DNA of 64,000 nt from Dactylellina haptotyla (taxonomy: Eukaryota > Ascomycota > Orbiliomycetes > Orbiliales > Orbiliaceae): positions 3,162,001 to 3,226,000 of the forward strand of contig CM062385.1 in NCBI GenBank assembly GCA_031310005.1, written 5' to 3'. Shown here piece after piece: positions 24,152-36,903 of the stretch. Each line of letters opens with the position of its first letter. Position 1 is the first letter of the stretch. Both the position numbers and the translations under genes were made by a program. Below the pieces are notes generated by a model. The model ran no database searches, was not told where the DNA came from, and was given only the letters and a program-made list of their open reading frames with translations.

Positions 24152-26057
24152 AATGAAAGAGACCTCGATCCGTTACGAATCGTATGTAATTCTAGAAGGA
24201 CTGCCTAAAGAAGTAATTGCTGAGAGAATGTATAATGCTGTGATGACTGATAATAATATGATCTTCGGTCGGAACTCTGATTGCTTTTATAACTTAGATA
24301 TCCATAATGGCCGACTCATGTTAAGTATCAAGGCACTGCATCTCAGATTCAACACGGCTGACTGTATCTCCGACATAAAACCCTAAACCAACTTAATCGA
24401 GCACGACTCGCGCCCAGTTTGAAGGTAGGCTGTTCGGAATTTTTTCTGCCGGTCTCCCAAAAAGGTCAAGCGAGAGTACCGAAGCGCTCTGAGCGCTGAA
24501 ACGGCAGATTCCGGGAAAGTCATGATATGGTTATCGACGCTGAACCGCGGATACTAACAAGATGCGGAATCTACCGTAAACCATCTCCGGACGTACTCTC
24601 GATCAGAGACGACGCCAAGCATGGAAAAGAATGGGATTTGGCCATTTGTGAATCGCAATTCTCCAGATTTCCTCATGGAAGGCCCATGGAAGGCTCATGG
24701 AAGCAGCGCACGCGCCGGCGTATCAGCTGAAGGACCCTGATTCAGTGACATATGACCGCTTCCATACTAGGGACACTCGCTAGTGACGCCAATGCGTCCC
24801 AGTTCCGTGGTTTGAGTAGTAGATTTATCATTGACGTCGACTGGAATGTTGGCAACAGTCTCTCGGCTTCCACTCAATGTGGCTAGTATCATATTCGATT
24901 CCGGATTTGGATATTAAAATTACTTTACAGGGAAGCTAGTATTATAAATTATTACCAAAACAAGCAAGTTCGCGGAGGATACTGTGCCCTCTGTGGCGCA
25001 AACCACCGGATTTGGCAGATTCGCCCGCGGTTATGAAGGGAAAAAAAGCCTTTCTTGGAATTTCAGCCTCTGGAATACACAAAGTGCCGGGATATGTCGA
25101 TGGCCTTTCCGATTGCCCCTGATAATCATTCCATAGATTTGGTTAAGCACCGAATACAACCCAGTTTAGCCTGACGGATGTTGCCGGTGAGTTGAAGCTT
25201 TTATCCCTCTACCCCTCGCATCTCGTCACCTGTGATGGATAAGATATCAATTGGGCGAGGTGTCGACGTCAGACCTCTATTTATCGAGACGGAACATGCC
25301 ATGAGGTTCGGCCGGTTGAAAATAAAACCTTAAACCCTTATACTCCGCGCGCAGTCCTCATATAACGAGTTGTCGAAGTACTGCTTGGTTTCCACCTCCA
25401 TTCTCGGAAATTTTTCTCCTGGGCCATATAAAATAGCACCTAGGGATCATTCAGTACTAAGTGGCTGTTAAACTGAGAATTCGGACCAAGCAGAACCTTG
25501 TTGGCAGCTAGGGTAGTAGCAAGTCCGGGGGTACTGTATCCGGGGTTTTGAGACCCAACTGACGACTATTTTAGGCTGCAAGTTGCCTTGTCGTTATAAG
25601 TGTCTCCCCCATTTTGCGAATCCCGTTAGTCAGTCTCCGATTAGACTGCACTTATGTTGGTTGTTGTGCTAATTAGTTGATCGATCATGGGCAGGATCCT
25701 GAAGAGTATATCCTGTGAAGACAGAAAAAAATAAAGAAAATAGAACGAAAAGAAAATTCAATAGAATGGAACATAACAAGAGCGCGCCTTTTCTTGATCC
25801 CTTGGATACTCTGATTTCTTGCTCTCCTCCACAGTTTTAGGACATTTGCGTAGATGTCAATATTGCTGCTAGAGCCTTCGCGTTGCATTTCATGAGCTTG
25901 GGTTTCGAAGCTTTCTGTGTTGCAAATCTTTGCTCTATGCATTTCGCTTTATGGTGCATTGCTATAATCTTCTGAAACAAGTGCTTGTTGCATGCTAATG
26001 CGTGTATTTCTCCTCCGAACTCTTCTCTTCCCACCTCACCTAAGACTTATCTGCAAA
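24152..26057. other. Intergenic, no gene seen
   Basis: About 1.9 kb containing the A1 protease promoter, which lies upstream on the minus strand, and the 3' flank of the rhodopsin-fold gene. I see no supportable gene, tRNA or long repeat. Confidence 0.55.
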
Positions 26058-27280
26058 TCACGAGTGCTCTGATAATGCCAAGTTACTGATTTTTGATATT
26101 GAAGATGTGGCAAAGCTGTGGTTTCTGAGCCTAGAAAGTCTAGACTTATTGGTCTGACGCCTTTCCAAGCCGATGTTCGAGAACACCTCAAAAAGTCTTG
26201 TATTGGGCAATGGGCCTAGTTTAACCTGTGGCACCTCGTCGGGGAAGAACTCCTCACCATCCCATCTGAGGTTTATAAGCGACGAGTTTTTCCAGATCAG
26301 TGGTGGAAGCGATGGCAGGCAAACCACGAAGACTGCCACACAGGCCTCCACAAAACTCCAAAGCACGAGCTCCGGTGGCTGAAACTTCTTAGGTTGAGCG
26401 ATGGCCACAATCTTGATTATAGTTGAGACAACGACAAAAATGCCGATTCCGAAGAGAATAAAAAGAGCGACCCTTTGGCCACGGCTTCGAATTCTCGCTT
26501 GAGCGAACAAGAAGTAGGGTACGATCATAACTTTTTATTATTAGCTGATTTAGTTCCTGGAGAGATTGAGATTCGAGCATCGACTTACTGCAAACATCGG
26601 TTACAATATTGTAACCCGAATACATATAAACACTGGCCTCTACTAGCTCTATGGAGCAGTATTTTTCCATCATGGGGAATGGCATTGCCGTCCAGAAAGC
26701 GTATAGTGGTTTACACCAGAAGAAATTTAGAAGGGAGCCGATTAGTGTAAATATGATGCATATCCACACCAAGGTGGTTAGGAGGGTGTTCAGGCGTGGC
26801 AGGATCATCGAGGTTTTCGTGATTCGCTTATATAAGAAAATTATGCTAAGCTTGCAGAAGAGGATTCCGTATGTGTACAACTGCACAGATATGAAATAGC
26901 TGGAACAATGATGTTAGCATTTGAAGGATACTTTTATACAGGGTGTTGGTCCAATACCATTTAAATAAAAGCTCCAACTTATCTGTTGGGAGAGATGCCC
27001 AATATGCTTCACCTTGCTGTAAGCCAAGTAACAGCATAGTATAGATCATTCCCATGCCAGCTCCAAGTATTATCTAACAAATTTATTGTAAGATAAGATG
27101 ATAATGCCTGAACAGCGCGACTGCTTGAAGGTAACCTACCAGTGTACATATAGCAATATAGTCATCCACCTCTAATCCATTTACATATCTGATCCGTGTG
27201 TATAGCTTCAAAAATACGGCAGCGGCGGCGATACAGAACCCTATCGTCCAGGACGCAATAGCAACCTTTGTCGATGTCAT
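26058..27280 (-). CDS. Rhodopsin-fold integral membrane protein 1 (SAT4/Pth11-like)
   Basis: Four exons, 27280-27140, 27073-26940, 26899-26589 and 26530-26058, give 352 aa with closed phase. The protein has seven predicted hydrophobic helices of the fungal rhodopsin (SAT4-like) family. Marks include FLKLYTRIRYVNGLEVDDYI after helix 1, ILFCKLSIIFLYKRI in helix 3-4 and a last helix ending in VCLPSLPPL, followed by a Ser/Arg-rich cytoplasmic tail. The family includes Pth11-like surface sensors, but most members have unknown ligands. The second intron is only 40 nt (GTATAA donor, GCTAAC branch, TTCCAG acceptor); an upstream donor would make 58 nt but breaks the family alignment. The last acceptor is AAAAAG, which is unusual. 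Internal exon edges carry some risk. Confidence 0.8.
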
Positions 27281-28618
27281 TGTTTCGATCTCTAACGTTT
27301 GGGTTGATAAGTCGAACTGTAGTTTACGCGGGTCGATCAGACGCTGGGATTATCGGCGAAAGAGAGGGGCTGCGGGGCATACGATGGGATTCTTGCAAAA
27401 TCGAGACCTTGCCAACAATATAAACGGCTTCCGGGAGAAAGAAGCAAAACCCTTCTGCTAGCGTCGATGATCAAGATCTGGATATATTGAGCTTAGGGGC
27501 CGCCATAGCAGGCTGCGACAATCTGAATACGTAGTCCTTGAAGCGGGAATTCGAGAACTGGAGGCGCCCAGGCGTCTGATATCAGTCGCAACGTAGTGGA
27601 AGGAGCCTCCTTGTAGAATGTTGAAGCGGGGAATATTCTGGTGCCGCAATTAGTGACCGGGCCCGCTTATGCAGGCACGGGGGCGAAACTAGTACGGTTC
27701 TGTAGCTGTTTACAGGGTTCCACGGTTTGATAGAAACGTATTTTTTGGATATCACTTAATGCGCTTTCCAGATCTCAAATCGTGGGCGAAAACAGCCGCA
27801 TTCTCTGTTTCTCCCAAGCCCTGTGACTGTCGTCTAGCAATGGGAGCTCGTTTCAATGTCTAATCCTATAACATAGCCACTGTATTTTTTAGGAACAAGT
27901 TGGGAAACTTTTCACACCTATGAGGTCTTAGAGGAGAAAAATCGAGAACAAGTAATTTAAAAAGGTGAGAACGGTGCACACCCCTTTCCAAGATCACTCT
28001 TACCCTTAATGCCCTCAGCAATGAAACCATTCCCAGTAGCGAGCAAAGTCGACACCCAACGGTCGGCTCGCTTCCAGGAATGGCAGTTTGTTGGAAACAT
28101 TCTGGCCAAGATAGGCAAGTAGCTAACTTTTGCGCAATGCTTTGTATCGAACCCATGTCAAAACTATACCCAGGTTTATTTATGCGAAACAAGTCGACAA
28201 GAACTGGGGAAGTATATCATGACATATTTTTCTAGAGCTTTTAATAGATGCTGATATGAAAGACATCACGACTTATTTTAATGCCAAGGCTGGCACTGAC
28301 GTCGTGTGCCCCAAGGCGAGCCTGTTGGATTTTGGATTTTTTGTGCGTTGTCGACGATTCAGGTTATTCACACCGCGCGGTTACAACACAGGTAGGTGGC
28401 GAGCAACGGCGGGTTTCACATAAATGAATTGAGGATGTATGGATTATGAAACTGTATCTTGTAAATGTACAATTTGAAACTTTTAAAAGATTTCGCTTTG
28501 GCTTTTGCTATTAAACGACGTTGCGGTCCAAAATAAACGCCAAGATGAATTAAAATCGTGCCATACATTATCTATAGCCACTGAAAAAAAAATCCTTGGT
28601 AGCTCGAGGATTCGCAAA
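27281..28618. other. Intergenic, no gene seen
   Basis: About 1.3 kb holding the promoter of the rhodopsin-fold gene and the 3' flank of the FAD oxidoreductase gene. No supportable feature was found. Confidence 0.5.
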
Positions 28619-30237
28619 TCAATTTTTGGTCGGTATTGGAAAATACTGGCCAAATCGTCCTGCGGGGTCCCATTTACTCTTGAGAGTCGTAAGCTTGCGC
28701 ACTCTCCAGCTTTCGCCGTAAATGGTTTCCAGAGGCTCGTCGCCTCGAGCGAAGTTGATATAGCTAGAAACCCTATTAGCGGAACTGTTTTGGAATAATT
28801 TGAGATTTATTTCACTTACACGTGATCGCGATGATGGCCAGAGGTGCTGAGCCACTGTTCTCGTACGTAACTGCCGAATTCCTCGGCCTTGTCATCGAGG
28901 GATGCATCATCATACCAAGGTAGCATCACAGCTTGGAAGTTGACATCGCGGTGAGGATAAGAGGTTGAAGTACGCTCAATTTCTCGGACCGTGACGTAAG
29001 AGTAGCACTCTACCAGCATGGCGCTTCTTCCAACTTTATCAACACCATGCTTGTTGATGAACCCGACGTATGCATTCCAGATATTCTTGAAGGCCGTCGA
29101 GTCTAGCTTCTTCATACCAGCTGCGTATCCAGGCTTACGGCTACCCTTTGCGCAAAAAAAGTCGCCACTATCATTGAGTTTATCCCATGTGATCGGTCCG
29201 GTACTATCAGCAAGTGGCTTCAAGTCGAAAAGAGACTTGAAAGCCTTTTTTCCGTCTTCCTCTTTGCCAGCATAGAATGGATTCACAATTATAACCGGCT
29301 GTCCGGAGTTGGGATCAACTGCAAAGTAATAGTGCGTGGACATTGGCTTCTGGAAGTCTAGTTTGTCGATGGCCTTGGTCACAGCTTCCACTTGGTCGCC
29401 GGTGAAAATAAGATTACCGCTCCAATGAACGCCGCCATTGATCCAAGGATGCGCTCGGACGACGTAAGATGTGACAATGCCAAAATTGTGACCAGCGCCT
29501 CGGAGCGCCCACCATAAATCCTCAGATGGTGAAGTAGGTGTAACCGTAATTAACTTGCCCTCTGCGGTGACAAGATTAATAGAAAGAAGGTTATCGATCG
29601 CAAGGCCGTATTCGCCCATCAATCGGCCTAGATGATAAAATCAGATCAATGCCATTACTTCAAACCTCTCAGGGCCCGCCTTACCTAGTCCACCTCCCAA
29701 CATGAAACCAGTGCTAACGCAGTTGCAACCACCAGTGACAACATGCATTTGGTTGTTATAGACCTCTCCCATGATCTCTTTAATTATTGCGCCTCCGCCG
29801 ACTGTTACTGTCATCTGTTGTTTGTCCACTTTGACAGAGTTTAATCCTCTGAGATTTATGATGACATCTTTCTGGTCAAGTGTCCAGGTATTCGCCCAGC
29901 CGTGGCCGTTTGTTTGAGCCAAAAATTTCAGATTATTCTCAATGCAGTATTTCACCTATAAAATCTATTAGTAAGATTGCTCGTACGGCACCAATGGCTT
30001 TGCAAATATATATTATCATACAGTCTCAACAATGTCGTTCTCAGAAGAGACGCTAACGACGATTTGCGCCTTGGGAGCTTGGTAGTCCGACCATCTTGGA
30101 GTCGCGGCAGAAGTCAACGCAATATTTGCGCCTTCGGATAATTTAGGACCGAGAATTTGTTGGATTCCTGGAGTTCTGACGGTCATGGCTGTAGCTCGGA
30201 GAACCGATATTATAGGTAAAAGAAGAAAGAATCTCAT
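28619..30237 (-). CDS. Secreted BBE-like FAD-linked oxidoreductase
   Basis: Four exons, 30237-30022, 29955-29685, 29627-28820 and 28763-28619, give 479 aa, normal for the berberine-bridge-enzyme-like (PCMH-type FAD) family. All three introns have good donors (GTATGA, GTAAGG, GTAAGT) and YAG acceptors. A signal peptide covers about residues 1-18. The FAD domain includes the His90-containing NGHGWANTW segment, where relatives have GGHS with a flavin-linked histidine, and TGGCNCV with Cys149/Cys151 near the second flavin-attachment site. LGGGLGRLMGEYGLAIDNLL follows. The C-terminal BBE domain reads YINFARGDEP...YGESWRVRKLTTLKSKWDP. Such enzymes oxidise sugars, alcohols or secondary metabolites using O2. 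Substrate and bicovalent flavin are inference. Many codons are AT-ending, unlike the S8 and transporter genes. Confidence 0.93.
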
Positions 30238-33200
30238 GTTGAAAATATGGCTTTAAAAGCTCTCGCTTTCCAACATATAAATATAAAAAATTTGGTCGGA
30301 AAAATCGGGCTTGTGAGAGCCGACGTCAATCGATGTGGAACCCGGGAGATCTGATATCAGAGGATCTTCACCAAAAACTACCGAGATCCGGAAACCATTC
30401 AGGTTCATCCCTCGCCCTTAAATACCGTTCCAACAAGTTTGAGTAATCCGCTACGAGGGATTATCGTCAGCCCGGACCTGTTAGGAATGGCTGATTATGG
30501 GGATCTAGATTCGTGATCATGGGCCAATTTAGCAAATAAAAATACATTTTAGCCAGGTCCGTGCTACCTTGAATATGAGCAGGACCCCTGTTCCTCTTAT
30601 AGTAATGCGTAACCATGATCATTTTAGGAGAAAAGGTCTAGGTGGCGCTCATTGCGCCGAGGGATTTGGCTATTTCTTTCCCCCGTCTTCGCGTCGTGCA
30701 TGATACGATTCTGGTGTTATATCGATAATCGATAGTTATCCAGCGGGAGAACCGAGTCGAAGATGGAGACTTCGGGTCCACATCGACAGAACCGGCTAGT
30801 TGGGTGGCTTGAGGCTGAACTTTTTAGTGTTGGAAACCCATCTTTGGGGACAATTATTCGGAATTTACGCTAGTTCGGGACTTGGCAAACCATCACCACG
30901 CATGCAAAGGCGATTTATTTCCTGACAAGGGGAAAATGTAGCCTGGAATCGCTATCGTCGCTTCTAAACGAAAAATGGATAAAACCTCTTCCGTGCCCAG
31001 CTAAGATCCAAGCTTCATATCCACGTTGAGCAGTAAATTGGAACCTCTATACGATAGCTAGTCCTCTAGCTCTCACTCTCTCAGTTGACACTCAGATGAC
31101 TGTGATCTTTCAGTTCTTCAGTTGAGCCGGGTAGGCTGCGCAAATTGAAGCCTCCTTGATACTTCAATGGAAGTAAAAGAGAGTATACTGGTATTATTGA
31201 AATCCTATATCGCATTTCATATTCACTTTGGGCTGTTGGGGGTTCTGTTTCGAATACTTGGCTATCCTTTTGACACTTGTCATCAATTTTATAATCCTGC
31301 CGAACCGACTCATAGTTCGAACTTTGACGGCTAGGATGCAAACTAGCCACAGACGCAAACATAATTCTCGAGGAACACAAGCCGTGGCACATGCCATCAA
31401 AACAACGCGCTTGCCTTGCTGCGGGCAACACCCCTCCGCATGTCACATTTTCAGAAGGATTATGAGGGGAAATTTGAGATAAATATGCAGCTATATGAGA
31501 AGAAATAGGAAAAGTGGTTGCATCTTTGTTGAAATAGTGAAATTTGGTCAACTAGTTACTTGCTCTAAATTGTGTAATTACGTAACCAATACTATCCAGG
31601 TCTAGAGACGCAATAGTCGTTATATTAATACAAGAGAACAATTCCGACCAACGAATTTTGAACAAATAGCTCGACGGCAGCTGGGAGTCGGTTGAATTGC
31701 CTCTCATACCGGTATCTCATATTTCGAAAAGCTTTCAGCCGTATGGATAATTCATATTATTGGAAACTCCGTAATTAGTGAAAAGTATAGAGGACGCGTC
31801 TCCAAGATTGTAACGTTGCTCCCACTCAGCCCTTTCGCAGAGGGTTGGACCCCGCAAATTTTCTTCGAGGGCAACCTTCGCTTTTTTGTAGATAAATCTG
31901 CGTGCGGACCCCGAGGGGCATGTGTTACGGTCGTCAACCCTTACCTCCCGATTTCAGTTAGAATTTGTTACATTGACAAATTTAACTTAGCGAACGAGCC
32001 GACGTGCAGAGCAAGTCGCCACGGCCAAAGACCCCGGACTGTGCATATTTGCCACGCTGCTGACTTTTCGAACGCATTTATAGAAGGCTGTGGACGGTTA
32101 TAATTAGCTAGCACGTTTTTGGCAGGCGATGTCGCGATATTTGCCTTGCAACGCGGGCCAGGGTCATCGAGACTAATATTTGCCTTGATGCAGCGCAGTC
32201 GTTTTTTATATTGACACGTGGGGGGCAGGTATGGAAGAAATCACGAATTTCGCGCAATAGTCTTGGTATAAGATAGTGGCAAGTCGAAGATTGGAGGAAT
32301 CTCGATATCAGAGATAGCTAGTCAACTTGGCATAATCTTAAGTTCCATGGTCAAGCTTGCATCAAGAGAATCGAAGCAAGGAGCCAAGTAATATGTGCCG
32401 CTGCCAATACCACGGACCATTCGATGTGGAATACGGGGAAAGTAAAGCATTGATATAAATGGAACTAAGTCCGGTTGCACGTCTCATGATAAGAGTTGCA
32501 GATCGCTGCCTTGGGTTTGGAATGTTGATACGAAAGGCATCTGATCAATGAATATGAGAAAAATACCCGGTCGTCCTTCCGAACGAACCAATCGGTTGGG
32601 AAAGGCTCAGACATGGCAATATCCACCAGTTTCATCCGAAATATATATATTTGCTTCAATAGTCAAAGCGGAAGAAAGATTAGAAATGATGGTGCTTGCT
32701 TATCCGGCGTCTAGTTGTTCTCGTATCCTGTTGGGAATATTGCTGCCTGAGATGCACGCGGCTATCAGCTGTTTCCACCAATGTGACAGAAGAATTGTGT
32801 TCTCCATAACTATATCGCTCGTTCCTTTCTGAGTGGATATAACATTCGGTCCATATATATCCCGAAGAAAAGTGGCCGTAGATAACAAATTTCTTGGGAG
32901 TGGTTGGCAAAAGGCAGGGTATCAGCTTGGGTAGTAGTTGTGTCTAAGGCATCCAAGACGAACCATCGAAAGGCACTGTTGGTGAACCATTGATCCGTTA
33001 TTACGATGTTGGCGCATCTTCCAAGAGCTGGAGGTTTCAAAATCGAAGTTCACAAGCCGCTTGGCCCGTGGCTGCGCGCTTGGCTCGAGAGTAGATAAAA
33101 ACTCTCGGTAGATATGGGATAGCTGTACAACCTAGAAGCAAATGCCTAGATTTCGATCATGCCCGAATAAGGAAGCTGCTCTAATTCTGAGCTATCGATA

Positions 33201-34735
33201 TGTGCATCGATACGTACTGACTTGGCTACTGGGATGAGGCCTTGAAGTTTGGTGTTGCGGCTGATCTACGCTATGCGAACTAAATACCAACTAATGCAAA
33301 ATCTGTTGGAGGCGCAGGCGCATGTCGTTGAAAATTTTTGGGGGGCTTGCATATTCGAGACTTCATGATCTCATAATACATAGAAGAAATCCAGACGAGG
33401 TTCGAGAAAACCGCCTCATCAGGCCGCAGAAAACTCGGTAGGGTGCAGAATATGGTTTGCCAGGACACTTCCGTTACTGTCTAGTTGAGCCGAGTAGCGC
33501 ATGCCAGGATTCGGGTCGCCGAAGGTGTACGGACATTCCGACTCCAGAAAGTGAGTACATCTGCATGTGTTGAAAGGCGGCCAACCAATGGGTCCTCTGG
33601 CTCCAGCAGCGCTCCAGCCAGCTGTTACCCTGGGTCAGGGAAGGGGAGTTTCCTTAGGTCTTACATTGCCCAGCTGCCCAGCTGCCCAGCTCCGGACTCT
33701 GTAATCAAAAAACATCAATTGGGGAGGTTCCACGACGAGGTGTACCCCCCCAGCGCCGACCGTGGTTTCTGAGCCAGACCTGCATTTAGCAAATTCCTGC
33801 AGGAATTGTCTGCAGGTTGTGGTGATTGGTTATTTTCCGAGAGCCAGGTCCCGATATGGACGAAAAGCCATGGATGTTGCAGCTGCCTGATTTCATGCTG
33901 TGGTGCTTCCTGCCTGCCGCCTAGAGAGTGATAAGAGGAGCAAAGTCGGATCAAGCAATTCGAAGCAGTCTTGTGCTAACATTGGCATCATTCTCGAACC
34001 CGTTGTCAGGAACGGTAATGGGTCGCATGGCCTCGCTGGTTCACCGCTTGGGCTGGCGGCCGAAACACCACCGGCCCAATCACGGCCAACGGATTCTCGC
34101 ATTGCAACAATAATTAATCTCGACTATGCATGCGCTCGACGTCCAAGAGAGTCAGTTTGTGCTAGAGTCCGCTGCAAGATTTAGATTTTTTGTCCGTATG
34201 AGCTCAAGGCGCGCGTGTTTTCCGGTGTGAGGCACCAGAGTTTCGAGCAAATGAGAGAAATGAAGCCATTTCGGCTCTAAATGTACGCCCGCAAGCGAGA
34301 CAATGCAAGCAGGTATTCCAGATCCCCTGGAAGCCCACGAATCTGGAAGTTGCGAAATAACGACCATATCGTTGGGCGCGCCATCGAGGAAAGGATGTTG
34401 CATGTTGCACGAATCTGGGTGTCAGGTCCTTGCTTGTGCTGCCTTCTGGACGATCCATTATCTCCTGGCTGCGAGGTATTTGACTAGCTATAACCCATCT
34501 CGACTGAGGGCCTGCCAGAATTAAAAGGAGCGGGGAGCCGCTCTCGAGATCACTTTTCGGACCCTTCATTCCTCTCATCACAAGTGGTCGCAAGCCGACG
34601 AGGTCACTTTATTCTCTTTTCATTTCTATTTTTCAGTGGAAGATATTATTATATCTACTTCACTATCATTCTATTATTGTCCGAATAGTGTTGGTGGGAA
34701 ATACCACGCGCAACACGGTTGAGCATTAGCCCAAC
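30238..34735. other. Long intergenic stretch
   Basis: About 4.5 kb without an intact gene that I can support. A 156-codon minus-strand frame at 31081-31551 is the longest candidate, but it has no domain or start support. The part from about 33600 on is richer in GC and includes a GCCCAGCT triplicate near 33668; it probably contains the permease promoter and leader. No terminal repeats of mobile elements were recognised. Confidence 0.45.
33668..33691. repeat. Three perfect GCCCAGCT copies
   Basis: Three contiguous copies of the 8-bp unit GCCCAGCT, about 1.05 kb upstream of the amino-acid permease. It contains the palindrome AGCT. A regulatory role is only a possibility. Confidence 0.85.
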
Positions 34736-36490
34736 ATGCATTTCCAAGAATCGAAGCCCGCGGGCGACAAGGAAATCGTCGTCCCTGCGAGCGATGCCGA
34801 AGTTGGCTCTTCGGCACCGGCCAATGAGTTGAAGAGGAGCCTGAAGAACCGCCACATGCAGATGATTGCTATTGGTGGTTCTATCGGCGCTGGTCTCTTC
34901 GTCGGATCCGGTTCTGCGCTCCACGCTGGTGGTCCCGCGTCCCTGGTTATCGACTTCACTATCATCGGTATCATGTTGCTCTTCACTGTCCATGCTCTCG
35001 GAGAACTCGCGGTTATGTACCCAATCAACGGCGCTTTCTACACTTACTCTGTCCGCTTCATCGACCCCGCATGGGGTTTCGCCATGGGTGTTAACTACGC
35101 CTTCAACTGGTTGATCGTCTTGCCATTCGAACTCGTCGCCTCTTCGATTACACTGCAGTTCTGGAGTGACAAATTACCGAACCAAGGTATATTTATAGCC
35201 ATATTCTTGATACTCGTTATTGTCATCAACATCTTCGGTGTTCGTGGGTATGGTGAAGTCGAATTCGTGTTGGGAACCGTTAAGGTTATTGCAATCCTTG
35301 GTTTCATTCTCCTCGCCATCATCATCAACTGTGGCGGTGTCCCAACCGATAACAGAGGATACATCGGTGGTAAATACTGGGTGTAAGTTTTCTATTCTGA
35401 TTCGCGACTTAATAAGCATATTTTCTAATATAATATTTTCTATGAATAGGGAACCTGGTGCATTCAGAAACGGATTCAAAGGTTTCTGCAGCGTCTTCGT
35501 CACCGCTTCTTTCGCCTTCGGTGGTACCGAGCTTGTCGGTTTGTCCGCTGCCGAAACTGAGAACCCTCGCAAGACCCTCCCCAAGGCTACCAAGCAGGTC
35601 CTCTGGCGTATCATGATCTTCTACGTTATCTCTCTCCTCCTCCTCGGACTTATCGTTCCTTCCGATGACGAGTCCCTCGCCAATGCCAGCGGTGCTGAGA
35701 CCAAGTTCTCTCCATTCGTCCGCGCCATGGTCCTCGCCGGTATCCCAGTTCTTCCTAGCATCTTCAATGCCGTTATCTTGATCTCTGTCATCTCCGTCGC
35801 CAACACTTGCTCTTATGGATCTACCCGTACCCTCCAGGCCTTGGCCGAGCGTGGACACGCTCCCAAGATCTTCGCCAAGATTGATTCCAAGGGACGACCA
35901 ATCTATGCTTTGATCCTTGCTCTCGGTAAGCTTCACCCCTATGTCTCTAGAGTTTAACCGAATTCATGTCTAACAATTCTATAGCTTTCGGTTTCCTCGG
36001 CTTCATTGTCTTGGCACCAAAGGGTGATACCATCTTCTACTGGCTTCTTGCGTTGTCCGGATTGTCGAACTTCTTCTCCTGGGGTTCCATCAACTTCGCC
36101 CACATCCAATTCCGCAGAGCCTGGAAGATGCAGGGCCGCTCCCTCAACGAACTCCCATTCAAGGCCGGATTCGGCGTTTGGGGTTCATGGATCGGTCTTA
36201 CCCTCAACATTCTCTGCCTTGTTGCCCAGTTCTACGTTGCTCTCTTCCCTATCGGTGGTTCTCCAAATGTCGAGGTATTCTTCCAGAGCTATCTCGCCGC
36301 TCCAGTCGTTCTCATCTGCTTCCTTGGTTACAAGATCTACAGTCGTGACTGGAAGTTTGGTGTTAACCTGATGGAGATTGATCTTGACGCCGGACGAAGA
36401 GATCTCGATATTGCCGAGATTATCCGTCAAGAAAACGAGGAGAAGGCCGGCTGGTCGACGGCAAAGAAGACCTACGACTGGTGCTGCTAG
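34736..36490 (+). CDS. Amino-acid permease (AAT/YAT family)
   Basis: Three exons, 34736-35382, 35450-35925 and 35985-36490, give 542 aa. Introns have GTAAGT and GTAAGC donors and AATAG and TATAG acceptors. The hydrophilic N-terminus is followed by LKNRHMQMIAIGGSIGAGLF, the helix 1 signature of fungal amino-acid permeases. About twelve membrane helices follow, with SFAFGGTELVGLSAAETENP in helix 6, a conserved substrate-site region. The C-terminal tail ends in YDWCC; a terminal aromatic-Trp-Cys end is common in fungal Gap1/Put4-type permeases. It imports amino acids across the plasma membrane by proton symport, which fits the nearby secreted proteases. Substrate range cannot be told. Codons are strongly biased, suggesting high expression. 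Confidence 0.95.
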
Positions 36491-36903
36491 TTTTGTGTTT
36501 CTGTTGTATATATTTGATGACTTAGCAGTGTTTCTTTGTTTCTTTTTCCTAGCTTAGTTTGAGTGGTATTGTTGTGTTTAGATTAATACCCCTTAGAATT
36601 TATAAATACTTCCTTAATGCAATTCTATCTTGCCAACAATAATTGTTCGTCCATAAATGTAGCTACGTAGCATGACTGTACTTCTAGAACTCGCTCTTTC
36701 GAAATTCGAAAGGTCTTAATATCATACCGCTCCCATCTACTTGGTAACGGTTAGATACAGATGATAAGAGAGCTCAATCTCAGCAGTGGATCCCAAAACT
36801 TCCACCACCAACCTCGTTGCCATCTACAGTCCTCAAGTGTCTCCTCGGTTCCACAAATTTCTAGTTGCCAGACCAGCCTATCATATTAACTGATATTTTC
36901 AAT
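36491..36903. other. Intergenic between two same-strand genes
   Basis: About 410 nt holding the permease 3' end and the promoter of the next gene. No other feature was seen. Confidence 0.6.

Noticed and set aside
31081-31551. 156-codon minus-strand frame
   Set aside because: It has no domain, no splice extension and no upstream support; composition alone is not enough.
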